A DNA stretch of 20,696 nucleotides from JANMZR01 sp031383555 (GTDB lineage Bacteria; Bacteroidota; Bacteroidia; Cytophagales; Spirosomataceae): assembly GCA_031383555.1 (NCBI GenBank), contig JANMZR010000203.1, positions 1 to 20,696 of the forward strand, given 5' to 3'. Position 1 is the stretch's first letter. Each line of letters opens with the position of its first letter. The notes under the pieces are model-generated. The model worked only from the letters and a program-made list of their open reading frames with translations. It searched no databases and was not told where the DNA came from. A program made the translations under genes and the position numbers. This document shows positions 8,813 to 15,460 of the stretch, piece by piece.

Positions 8813-9177
8813 CTTTTCATTGCTTCAATCATTTTCAATATTTCATCAGCTTCTTTCAAATCGATTTGTTTTTGACTTACGAAAAACGACATCATTTCTT
8901 CCACCGAATTTTTGAAGTAGCCGCCCATCAACTTGCCAGTTATAAAGGTGCGATAGTCTTCTTTTGATACGATTGGGAAGTATTCATGCGTTTTTCCATA
9001 TGCATTATGGTCTATGAATCCTTTCGTTTCCAATATTCTGATAATAGTGGAAACGGTATTATAGGCCGGCTTCGGCTCTGGCAATAACTCAATTACGTCT
9101 TTTACAAAAGCCTTTTTCAAATCCCAAAGTACCTGCATTATTTCTTCCTCAGCACGAGTTAAGTCTCTTAATTCCAT
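8803..9177 (-). CDS. BlaI/MecI/CopY family transcriptional repressor (first copy)
   Basis: A 124-residue winged-helix repressor. The opening LTRAEEEIMQVLWDLKKAFVKDVIELLP is the family's first helices. PAYNTVSTIIRILETKGFIDH (about residues 37-57) is the recognition-helix block, the most conserved part. The C-terminal helices (KEADEILKMIEAMKSRN) would form the dimer. BlaI proteins bind DNA as dimers and are inactivated when an M56 peptidase cuts them; the M56 gene follows directly. An inverted repeat AAAACTA-N6-TAGTTTT lies 49 bases upstream of the start, and the same half-sites recur in front of tonB. This suggests autoregulation plus control of tonB. Confidence 0.92.
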   Translation of the reverse strand: MELRDLTRAEEEIMQVLWDLKKAFVKDVIELLPEPKPAYNTVSTIIRILETKGFIDHNAYGKTHEYFPIVSKEDYRTFITGKLMGGYFKNSVEEMMSFFVSQKQIDLKEADEILKMIEAMKSRN

Positions 9178-9218
9178 TGAATTTTTATTTATTTTCTACT
9201 ATTATTTTGTTTGTTGAT

Positions 9219-9263
9219 TAAATATAAAACTATTATTTTAGTTTTTCAACTATTTTTACAGTT
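9219..9263 (-). promoter_or_regulatory. Candidate blaI promoter with BlaI operator(s)
   Basis: A perfect inverted repeat AAAACTA (9226-9232), N6, TAGTTTT (9239-9245) is followed by a degenerate second copy AACTA-N6-CAGTT (9248-9263). On the minus strand the perfect site abuts TATATTTA (9226 down to 9219), one base off the Bacteroidota -7 element TAnnTTTG. The tonB promoter has the same arrangement, so the pair is likely a common operator design. Binding by BlaI is inferred from position and symmetry. Confidence 0.6.
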
Positions 9264-9304
9264 ATTTTTAAAAAAATAATTTGAAATGAAGGTATATGAC
9301 TGAT

Positions 9305-9334
9305 GTAGGTACACGCCTCAAAGCGTGTACCTAC
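9305..9334. repeat. Palindromic hairpin of a repeat family (GTAG..ACGC-CTCAAA-GCGT..CTAC); likely tonB terminator
   Basis: GTAGGTACACGC (9305-9316) and GCGTGTACCTAC (9323-9334) form a perfect 12-bp stem with a 6-base loop. It lies eight bases past the tonB stop on the minus strand, so it probably ends tonB transcription, although no long T run follows. The same core (CGC TTTGAG GCG on the opposite strand) occurs twice at 17291-17348, so this looks like a mobile palindromic element doing terminator work. Confidence 0.7.
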
Positions 9335-9342
9335 CAAAAATA

Positions 9343-10164
9343 TTATTCCAACATAAAAGCAATTGGCAAATTGAACCTTGATTTAACTGGATTACCAGAT
9401 TGCCTTCCTGGCTTCCATTTTGGCATTGCTTTTACAACTCGAATAGCCTCTTCGTCGCAGTTAAAGCCAATCCCTTTTGTAACAGAAACATCTGTGATAT
9501 TGCCCAATTTATCAACTACAAAGCTTAAAAATACTTTCCCAGAAATACTTGCTCTGATGGCTTGTTGTGGGTAAGTTAAATTTTTAGAAAGGAACTTTGA
9601 TAAGGCAGGAATGCCCCCAGGGAATTCTGCTTGCTCCTCTACAACCATATAAATACCACCATCATCACTTGGTATTGTTACAATTTCTTCAACTTTTTTA
9701 GGTTCTTCAACAATCACATCAATATCTCCGGGTTTGCCTTCGTTAGTTTCTACTGCTGCTGGTGCGTCTTTCAAAGTTTCCTGTGTTGGTGGCAATTCAT
9801 CTGGATTTACCTCGTCTGGCACAAGTATAGGAGGCAAAAATCTTGTTGTAGGTACATCAGGAACTTCAACAGCTGGTGGTGGTATTACTATTGGAGGCTC
9901 AACAGTTGGCGGTACATTATAATTCTCAGTATTCATAGTGGTCCATTTTATGGGAGCAGTTTGGTCTCTATTAGCATAAATATTTGAAACAATTAATGCT
10001 GAAACAAAAATGGCAGTTCCAATAATGAATGAGCGTTTCATTGTCTTTTCATAACCTTTCCTCAACTCAAAAGCGCCATATTCATGATTTTTGTTTTTGA
10101 ATATGAAGTCGTCAAGCGTAGTTTCATCTTCAATAACTGTCGGGTTAATTTTTGTTGTTTCCAT
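9343..10164 (-). CDS. Energy transducer TonB
   Basis: TonB couples the inner-membrane proton gradient to outer-membrane TonB-dependent receptors. The 273-residue product has a cytosolic N-terminus with the Bacteroidota-type block FKNKNHEYGAFELRKGYEKTMKRS. A single membrane helix follows (about 45-63), then a proline-rich spacer (about 84-135, PPTVEPPIVIPPPAVEVP and similar) that would span the periplasm. A complete C-terminal TonB domain (about 174-273) ends in SRFNLPIAFMLE. No exbB or exbD is adjacent. It is transcribed toward blaI but separated from it by a hairpin and the blaI promoter. Its own promoter region carries two to three copies of the inverted repeat seen before blaI, so it is probably part of the BlaI regulon. 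Its C-terminal domain is a near paralogue of the fragment at 6650-7006. Confidence 0.92.
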   Translation of the reverse strand: METTKINPTVIEDETTLDDFIFKNKNHEYGAFELRKGYEKTMKRSFIIGTAIFVSALIVSNIYANRDQTAPIKWTTMNTENYNVPPTVEPPIVIPPPAVEVPDVPTTRFLPPILVPDEVNPDELPPTQETLKDAPAAVETNEGKPGDIDVIVEEPKKVEEIVTIPSDDGGIYMVVEEQAEFPGGIPALSKFLSKNLTYPQQAIRASISGKVFLSFVVDKLGNITDVSVTKGIGFNCDEEAIRVVKAMPKWKPGRQSGNPVKSRFNLPIAFMLE

Positions 10165-10223
10165 GACCTTTTTATTTTTAAATTTTGCGAAAAAAATGGA
10201 CAGATTTCCGAATTAATTTTATC

Positions 10224-10286
10224 AACTAAATTCTTAGGTCAAATATATAAACTAATTTTTTAGTTTTTAAACTATTTTATTAGTTA
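10224..10286 (-). promoter_or_regulatory. tonB promoter with tandem BlaI-type operators
   Basis: Three spaced inverted repeats of the same design occur here. AACTA-N6-TAGGT (10224-10239) is imperfect, AAACTA-N6-TAGTTT (10249-10266) is perfect, and AAACTA-N6-TAGTTA (10269-10286) is perfect over five base pairs. On the minus strand a full TAnnTTTG match, TATATTTG (10247 down to 10240), sits between the first two sites, 76 bases before the tonB start. A bound repressor would cover the promoter. The match to the site before blaI suggests BlaI as the binder. Confidence 0.65.
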
Positions 10287-10449
10287 ATTTATAAGAAAAT
10301 TATAATGTGCAGATTTACAGACTTTTATGAAGGATTATTTATTTGTGAAAATAGAGCTGCAAACACAAAACTACATAGGTATTACAGAATTTAGACTGAA
10401 ATAAGCTTTTTGATATTGCTTTATTCAGCAAAAGGTCAGAATGGAGTGT

Positions 10450-10492
10450 TCCCTCAGCGACTTTTACTGAGCTTGTCGATTAAGCTGAAGGG
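10450..10492. repeat. Imperfect palindrome resembling a common dispersed intergenic repeat
   Basis: CCCTCAGCGAC (10451-10461) pairs imperfectly with the stretch from GTCG (10475) to GCTGAAGGG (10484-10492), one arm carrying an extra base. The interior ACTGAGCTTGTCG resembles the widely scattered CTGAGCTTGTCGAAGGG-type intergenic repeats known from many genomes. That resemblance is from memory and was not searched. Confidence 0.45.
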
Positions 10493-10643
10493 AAATAATT
10501 GTAATTCAATATTTTCAATTTAAATCCACTAATTTTGAATAACGAATATATTGGTTGAAGGGAATGGTTTAGTTTATCAATAAAACACCTTCAAAAAAGA
10601 AGAAAAAGAGAAAAAGGCAGGCAGAATAAATCTGAAAAATTTA

Positions 10644-11198
10644 ATGAAAACAACAATCCTATTATTATTAACTATAGTAATTCTAACAACTTGTAAGCAA
10701 AAAGTTGAACCTATTTCTGCCCCTATTTACGCTATTGAAAAGCAATTTCAACCCTTTATGATTTCGTTTTTAAAGGAAGCTGCAGAAAGAAATATTAAAA
10801 TAGATACAACTAACCTCATCATAAAATTGAATAACCAGCTCAAAATAGACAAATGTGGTACTTGCACTTATTCAACAAAAAATAAAAATAGCCAAAAAAC
10901 TGTTGAGATATATACAAATTCGTTAACATGCTGGTCAGTAGCCACTTTCAATGCAAAAGAAGCATTAATTTTTCACGAATTAGGTCATTGCTTACTAGGC
11001 CGAATTGACCATAAAAATGATACTTTTACTGACGGAAGTCCTAAAAGCATAATGGTTGCCAATAATCAAGAATTGTACTCTCCCTGTGTATATGTTATAG
11101 ACGATAATCCAGCAGCTTGCAACAAAACAATTCGTAGGAAGTATTATATCGACGAGCTTTTTAACCCTGCTACCCCAAAGCCAGATTGGGCCAATTGA
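10644..11198 (+). CDS. Putative zinc-metallopeptidase lipoprotein, small
   Basis: A 184-residue protein with a lipoprotein-like N-terminus: a hydrophobic run followed by ILTTCKQK, where Cys17 would be lipidated (Thr at -1 is not the textbook choice). The core has FHELGHCLLGRIDH, an HExxH zinc motif with a possible third ligand at the end of the string. SPKSIMVANN follows, where SIM resembles a Met-turn, as in metzincins. The tail RRKYYIDELFNPATPKPDWAN looks conserved in related Bacteroidota lipoproteins. The spacing from HExxH to the last His is one to two residues longer than HExxHxxGxxH, so the zinc assignment is tentative. Five other cysteines in the mature part could form disulphides. Genes on both sides point elsewhere, so it is probably monocistronic. 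Confidence 0.7.
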   Translation: MKTTILLLLTIVILTTCKQKVEPISAPIYAIEKQFQPFMISFLKEAAERNIKIDTTNLIIKLNNQLKIDKCGTCTYSTKNKNSQKTVEIYTNSLTCWSVATFNAKEALIFHELGHCLLGRIDHKNDTFTDGSPKSIMVANNQELYSPCVYVIDDNPAACNKTIRRKYYIDELFNPATPKPDWAN

Positions 11199-11217
11199 AT
11201 AAGTTATGTTATTTTCT

Positions 11218-11239
11218 TTTGAATTAGAAAAAATTCAAA
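11218..11239. terminator. AT-rich inverted repeat between convergent genes
   Basis: TTTGAATT (11218-11225) and AATTCAAA (11232-11239) form a perfect 8-bp stem with a 6-base loop. It lies between the stop codons of the lipoprotein gene and murQ. It could stop transcription from both sides, but the stem contains only one G-C pair. Confidence 0.4.
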
Positions 11240-11244
11240 CCATT

Positions 11245-12051
11245 TTACAAAAGAGGACTTGCATTATCGATAGCTTTTCGAACTGATCCATAAATTTTTA
11301 GTAATTCATTCGCTTTTTCGGGGCTAATGTCTGTTGCTTCAACCACCATATTTATAGCTCGATTTACTAACTTTTCATTGGTCATTTGCATATCTACCAT
11401 TTTATTTCCTTTAACCCTACCCAATTGTATCATTACAGAAGTTGAAATCATGTTGAGCACCAACTTTTGGGCAGTTCCTGATTTCATTCGGGTGCTTCCT
11501 GTAATGTATTCAGGTCCGACTACTATTTCAATAGGAAACTCTGCTTCGGCTGCAATTTTGCTACCTTCATTGCAAACGATACAACCTGTTAATATGCCGT
11601 TTTTTCTTGCTGAATTTAACCCCCCAATCACGTAAGGTGTTCTTCCTGAAGCAGCTATGCCAATTACAGTATCGTTTTTATTAATATCAAAAGTCGTCAA
11701 ATCTACCCAAGCTTGGTCGTAATCATCCTCAGCATTTTCCACTGCTTTTCTTATTGCCTTGTCGCCGCCTGCCATTATTCCAACTACTAATTCAAAAGGT
11801 ACACCAAAAGTTGGTGGGCATTCGGAGGCATCCACAACGCCCAATCGGCCAGAAGTACCCGCACCAATATAAAATAGTCGCCCACCCATTTTCATTCTTT
11901 TTACAATTTCAATTACTAAAGCTTCTATTTGAGGAATCGATTTTTCCACTTCAAAAGCCACCTTTTTATCTTCTGAGTTGATGCCTGTTAGTAGTTCATG
12001 TACAGATTTTTGTTCCAAATTATCGTGATAGGATGCGTTTTCGGTAGTCAT
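11245..12051 (-). CDS. murQ: N-acetylmuramic acid 6-phosphate etherase
   Basis: Cleaves the lactyl ether of MurNAc-6-phosphate to give GlcNAc-6-phosphate and D-lactate in the cytosol, a step of peptidoglycan recycling. The 268-residue sequence has the SIS-domain sugar-phosphate loop FYIGAGTSGRLG (60-71). Next is the MurQ signature ASECPPTF with Glu77 at the place of the E. coli catalytic Glu83. AVENAEDD follows, with Glu105 at the place of the second catalytic Glu. GIAASGRTPY and GSTRMKSGTAQKLVLNM complete the family pattern. The length is slightly under that of E. coli MurQ. It is divergent from the second BlaI/M56 pair, and the space between holds three copies of a perfect inverted repeat, so shared control is possible. 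No murP or anmK lies in the window. Confidence 0.95.
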   Translation of the reverse strand: MTTENASYHDNLEQKSVHELLTGINSEDKKVAFEVEKSIPQIEALVIEIVKRMKMGGRLFYIGAGTSGRLGVVDASECPPTFGVPFELVVGIMAGGDKAIRKAVENAEDDYDQAWVDLTTFDINKNDTVIGIAASGRTPYVIGGLNSARKNGILTGCIVCNEGSKIAAEAEFPIEIVVGPEYITGSTRMKSGTAQKLVLNMISTSVMIQLGRVKGNKMVDMQMTNEKLVNRAINMVVEATDISPEKANELLKIYGSVRKAIDNASPLL

Positions 12052-12389
12052 ATTTTTTTAAAATAGATGAATTGAAGATTAATGGAATTTAAAGATTAGG
12101 ACTAAAATCATCATTTTTAGGTATTTCGTAATTGCCAAATCAAAAAATGCTATTCCTAAATTATGTTAAAATTAAAGATTTTAAAGCATTTTTTCAGCTT
12201 TCCAGCTTATTTTTAAAAATTATTACGAAAATATTCGTAGAAAGATTTGGAAATACGAAATAGTTCGTATAAGTTTGCTACGAAATATTTCGTATAGGAT
12301 GTTTGTGGTTTTTTACTTGTTGTTATTTGCCAAACGTTTAAAACAATACTTTGAAAACCAAAAACCAAAAACTACAAACTAAATAAATA
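12052..12389. other. 338-base divergent control region between murQ and the second blaI
   Basis: No gene is seen. The feature of note is the operator array at 12224-12294. The murQ-side half is AT-rich with no clear TAnnTTTG element on the minus strand. The blaI-side end has no perfect -7 match either (nearest is TACTTTG, one base short). Confidence 0.6.
12224..12294. promoter_or_regulatory. Triple operator array, TACGAA-N4-TTCGTA x3
   Basis: Three perfect inverted repeats occur within 71 bases: TACGAA-AATA-TTCGTA (12224-12239), TACGAA-ATAG-TTCGTA (12254-12269, extended by one more pair to 12253-12270) and TACGAA-ATAT-TTCGTA (12279-12294). Centres are 30 and 25 bases apart. Three 12-bp dyads with identical arms cannot be chance. 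They lie 96-166 bases upstream of the second blaI and 173-243 bases from murQ. BlaI-family dimers bind such dyads, so this BlaI is the natural candidate. Confidence 0.8.
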
Positions 12390-12755
12390 ATGAAACCTAC
12401 AGAATCGGAACTTGAAATTTTGCAAATTTTATGGCAAAAAGAAGAGGCAACAGTGCGGGAAATAAATGACCAATTGAATGATCAACGGGAGGTCGGCTAT
12501 ACAACCACGCTAAAAATGATGCAAATTATGCTTGAAAAAGGGTTAGTAGCTCGTGAAGAAATCAATCGCTCACATACGTATAAGGCGGCTGTTTCTGAGG
12601 AGGCAACCAAACAAGTTTTACTTAATAAATTTGTCGCCTCCACTTTTAGAGGCTCAGCCATGAAGCTTGTAATGCAAGCTTTGGGTAATCATGAAGCTTC
12701 AAAAGAGGAGCTTGATGATTTGAAAAAATTGATTAAAAATATAGAGAATAAATAA
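12390..12755 (+). CDS. BlaI/MecI/CopY family transcriptional repressor (second copy)
   Basis: A 121-residue winged-helix repressor. PTESELEILQILWQKEEATVREINDQL is the family opening. GYTTTLKMMQIMLEKGLVAREE (about residues 36-57) is the recognition-helix block. The C-terminal dimer helices end in KLIKNIENK. It differs clearly from the first copy in the recognition helix (TTLKMMQIM against NTVSTIIRI), which fits the different inverted repeat found upstream (TACGAA-N4-TTCGTA instead of AAACTA-N6-TAGTTT). Its stop codon is 25 bases from the M56 gene, forming a repressor-peptidase operon. Confidence 0.92.
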   Translation: MKPTESELEILQILWQKEEATVREINDQLNDQREVGYTTTLKMMQIMLEKGLVAREEINRSHTYKAAVSEEATKQVLLNKFVASTFRGSAMKLVMQALGNHEASKEELDDLKKLIKNIENK

Positions 12756-12780
12756 AGGAAAATTTTAAATTTTTAAAATA

Positions 12781-14913
12781 ATGAAAAATATCTTAGAAAT
12801 ACTACCCAACAATATTGTTGAAACTATGGGGTGGACGCTCATGCACTCAATGTGGCAGAGCTTACTTTTATTAGCAATTTTTTATATCGTTTTATTTTTT
12901 ACTAAAAATAATGAAGCGAAATATCAAATTGGTCTTTTGCTGGTTTTTGGCCAAGTTGTAATAAGCCTGATTACTTTTGGAATTATTTATGAACCACAAC
13001 AGTCTTTAAATGAATTAGTTATAATACATAATTCTGTTGTAAATATAGGACAAAATACAAGCCAAGTCATTCAAGAATTGCCGATACTGACTCAAATTAA
13101 TATTTGGTTAGCTGCAAAGTTGAATATAATTGTGAATATTTGGTTGGTAGGAATTGCATTTTATACACTAAGATTTGGATTCAATTTTTGGCAAGTTAAT
13201 CAGTTGAAAACTAAGGAAATAACGCTGCCAAATGTAGAAATAATAAATCTATTCGAAGCGATTAAATCAAAAATTAATCTTGCAATGCCAATAAGGTTGA
13301 TGGAAAGTGCTCGTGTGCTTTCACCTATTCTAATTGGTCACTTGAAACCTATAATTTTATTGCCAATAGGTTTATGTAGCCACCTTTCCACACAAGAAAT
13401 TGAAGCTATTATTGCGCATGAATTAGCACATTTGAAGCGACATGATTACCTTTTAAACCTTTTGCAATCTATCGTTGATATACTTTATTTTTTCAATCCA
13501 GCTTTACTATTTTTCTCGACCCAAGTTCGTGATTTAAGGGAAAACTGTTGTGATGACTACGCCTCTGACTATTGTGGTGATAGCCTTCCAATTGCCAAGG
13601 CTTTGGTAAATCTTGAATCATATCGGCAGGAAAGTAGCTTAGCAATGGCCTTTGGTAGAAAAAGATATTTGTTGAAAAACAGGGTGCAAAAAGTTTTAGG
13701 AATTTCATCTGAAAAAGCCAGTCAAAACAACGGTATTTTCATCCTATTTTTTATTTTGGTGGTTTCAATTTTATATATAAATATTGAAAATACTTTAGCC
13801 CAAGAGCCGAAAAACACAAAAAAGGTTAAAAGTAAAACCAATACAACTATTAAAAGAAATTCTATTCACCATGAATATACCAATGATGATAACGGCAAAA
13901 CAAAAATAACAGTTAATAATGGAAAAGAAAAGCTAACAATTATACAAGATAATGCCACAATTTATGTAAATGGCAAAATCTTTAAATTAAATGATAATGA
14001 TAGTGTAAAAATGATGGCTTACCAAAGCCAAGTTAAAAATCTTTCGGAAGAAATAAATCAATATTCAAATAAAATTAATGGATTATCTGACCAGATAAAT
14101 AATCATTCTGATAAAATTAATCATACATCTCAGCCAATAAATCAGAAAAGTGAAGAGATAAATAAGCTTTCAGATAAAATAAATGAATTGGCAACGAAGC
14201 AATCAAAAATTATCATAAAAATCAGAAAATTGGATGATGAGAAAAATGCAGATTTATTAAATAAATTAGAAGCCGAAGAAGCAAAATATGAAGCTGAAAT
14301 TGAAGCTATTCAAGAAAATATTGAGAAAATAAGCGACGAAATTGAAGGAATGGGCAACCAAATTGAAAAACAAACTGGGCCAATAGATAGCCTTAGTAAT
14401 GAAATCGATAAATTATCAAAACCTATAGATAACCTTAGCTCACAAATTGAAAAAATATCACTTGAAATGTATAAGCTTTATCCAAAGGAAGTAATTGAAG
14501 CTTATGAAAGAGTAACAGGTTCAAAAAGGGGGATGTTTATAAGTGCTCCAATACCTCCAATACCTCCAACTCCGCCAATACCGCCTACTCCACCAATTTC
14601 GCCTACTCCACCACGTGCTTCACACTATGCACCACCTCGACCTCCACGAGCACCACATGTGCCAAGAGCACCAATTGCGCCTAAAGCTCCTGAAAGAAGA
14701 ACGGGATATCATATTGAAAATGAAACTCTTACACCTTCAGTTTCTTTATACCCACTTGTAACAGTTCAGTCTGTTTTTACGCCAATTGCTAGAGAAATTC
14801 AATTAATTGCACCATTAAGTCCAATTGATACTGAATTATCTATTGATGCGCTTTCGCCAACACCAAAAGCTGTTGTATATGCACCAAAGGGGAAATTTAA
14901 AAAGAAAAAGTAG
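12781..14913 (+). CDS. M56 family metallopeptidase with long heptad-repeat and proline-rich periplasmic tail
   Basis: BlaR1/MecR1-like membrane peptidase of 710 residues, presumed antirepressor for the BlaI encoded just upstream. Four membrane segments lie near 22-41, 48-70, 108-131 and 319-335. The catalytic motif HELAH is at 213-217, followed by RHDYLLN and the downstream ligand region LRENCCDDYA (252-261). After the last helix the tail is unusual. A beta-rich stretch (about 365-405) is followed by seven 7-residue units of the form SxxINxx (422-470), a charged helix (about 471-517), and seven more units of the form SxxIxxL (518-566). A proline-rich stretch of PPTPP/PPIPP units comes next (589-637), then a basic end (KGKFKKKK). 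No sensor domain of known ligand is present. The tail may span or bind the cell wall. Confidence 0.9.
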   Translation: MKNILEILPNNIVETMGWTLMHSMWQSLLLLAIFYIVLFFTKNNEAKYQIGLLLVFGQVVISLITFGIIYEPQQSLNELVIIHNSVVNIGQNTSQVIQELPILTQINIWLAAKLNIIVNIWLVGIAFYTLRFGFNFWQVNQLKTKEITLPNVEIINLFEAIKSKINLAMPIRLMESARVLSPILIGHLKPIILLPIGLCSHLSTQEIEAIIAHELAHLKRHDYLLNLLQSIVDILYFFNPALLFFSTQVRDLRENCCDDYASDYCGDSLPIAKALVNLESYRQESSLAMAFGRKRYLLKNRVQKVLGISSEKASQNNGIFILFFILVVSILYINIENTLAQEPKNTKKVKSKTNTTIKRNSIHHEYTNDDNGKTKITVNNGKEKLTIIQDNATIYVNGKIFKLNDNDSVKMMAYQSQVKNLSEEINQYSNKINGLSDQINNHSDKINHTSQPINQKSEEINKLSDKINELATKQSKIIIKIRKLDDEKNADLLNKLEAEEAKYEAEIEAIQENIEKISDEIEGMGNQIEKQTGPIDSLSNEIDKLSKPIDNLSSQIEKISLEMYKLYPKEVIEAYERVTGSKRGMFISAPIPPIPPTPPIPPTPPISPTPPRASHYAPPRPPRAPHVPRAPIAPKAPERRTGYHIENETLTPSVSLYPLVTVQSVFTPIAREIQLIAPLSPIDTELSIDALSPTPKAVVYAPKGKFKKKK

Positions 14914-14961
14914 TTTTGAGTGATTATAAAAGGAAATTTAATAAATAAAAGTTAAACTATT

Positions 14962-14994
14962 AACGCTTCAAGGGTTTTGAATCCTTGAAGCGTT
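14962..14994 (+). terminator. Hairpin terminator after the second M56 gene
   Basis: AACGCTTCAAGG (14962-14973) and CCTTGAAGCGTT (14983-14994) form a perfect 12-bp stem with a 9-base loop, 48 bases past the stop codon. Only three T follow, so it may work as a termination or RNA-end-stabilising hairpin. Confidence 0.65.
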
Positions 14995-15022
14995 TGAGCA
15001 GCTAACATCAACCAGTTAGATT

Positions 15023-15204
15023 TTAACCAAGATTACGCATTAAGTGTTTTTTACATAAAATTCATGCTTTAATAGAACTTCTATACTCAAAAATGTTCCC
15101 TTACAATAACTACGGCTATTGTTCCAGTAAATTTTTTCCGTGTTTTGCTTTCTTTTTGCCTGATTTTCCTTTATTACAATATCTAATGCGTAATCTGGGC
15201 TTAA
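15023..15204. mobile_element. MITE-like element with terminal inverted repeats, about 182 bp
   Basis: The left end CCAAGATTACGCATTA (15027-15042) is the reverse complement of the right end TAATGCGTAATCTGGG (15184-15199) except for one base. Both ends are flanked by TTAA (15023-15026 and 15201-15204), which could be a target-site duplication. The inner 120 bases match 1-119 of the window. It encodes no transposase, so it fits a non-autonomous element. The end sequence resembles IS1380-type termini in style, a comparison from memory that was not searched. Confidence 0.6.
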
Positions 15205-15391
15205 AGTTCATGGTAGAAACCATTGAAAACTTAAGTGTTTTAAATGGTTTTTTTTATTTTCTAGGCTATTACCATTTGTTGAAAATGAATTACTTTTAAA
15301 ATTAAATTTTCCCATCACCATTAATTACTCTTTAAATCAGATTTTGACCCAATTTGTAATTTATTTTTCAATATCATTAATAACAAATAAT

Positions 15392-15427
15392 TTTGAATTT
15401 GAATTTGAATTTGAATTTTTATATTTG
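15392..15427 (+). promoter_or_regulatory. Promoter of the coiled-coil/AAA+ gene set, with (TTTGAA)4 repeat
   Basis: TATATTTG (15420-15427) is a full match to the Bacteroidota -7 element TAnnTTTG and lies 33 bases before the start codon of the first gene. Upstream, TTTGAA is repeated four times in tandem (15392-15415), offering TTTG strings as -33 elements. The one at 15398-15401 gives an 18-base gap. Repeat-number change would alter which copy sits at the -33 place. Confidence 0.6.
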
Positions 15428-15460
15428 CTAAATCATTTTTAAAAATAAATTAAACAATTT

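Larger units (their letters stand above)
10165..10643. other. 479-base gap without a convincing gene: tonB promoter/operators, a dispersed palindrome, lipoprotein leader
   Basis: Nothing here reads as a protein in any frame. The part near tonB (10224-10286) is the operator array and promoter. The middle (10450-10492) holds a dispersed-repeat-like palindrome. A TAATTTTG string at 10530-10537 fits a -7 element for the downstream lipoprotein gene, but no clear -33 partner is seen. The last 60 bases are purine-rich. Confidence 0.6.
14914..15460. other. 547-base gap: terminator, MITE-like element, hexanucleotide-repeat promoter
   Basis: Three structures account for most of this stretch: a hairpin at 14962-14994, a short element with inverted ends at 15023-15204, and a (TTTGAA)4 repeat with a -7 box at 15392-15427. 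A 68-codon open frame across the element (from 15093) is not considered a gene because it follows the repeat and has no coding character. Confidence 0.7.

Noticed and set aside
7007..9177. Classical beta-lactam resistance (BlaI-BlaR1) reading of the first locus
   Set aside because: The M56 protein has no penicillin-binding sensor domain and there is no beta-lactamase gene in the window.
9631..9987. 118-codon open frame opposite the proline-rich part of tonB
   Set aside because: Its tryptophan/tyrosine/phenylalanine-rich translation mirrors the proline codons of the real gene.
14545..14691. Periodic CCNCCN-type DNA read as a possible CRISPR or minisatellite
   Set aside because: The periodicity follows the proline-rich codons of the M56 tail (PPTPP/PPIPP); there are no spacers.
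15093..15299. 68-codon plus-strand open frame
   Set aside because: It runs across the MITE-like element; the same frame in the copy at 1-119 is not kept as a protein, and the composition is that of AT-rich non-coding DNA.
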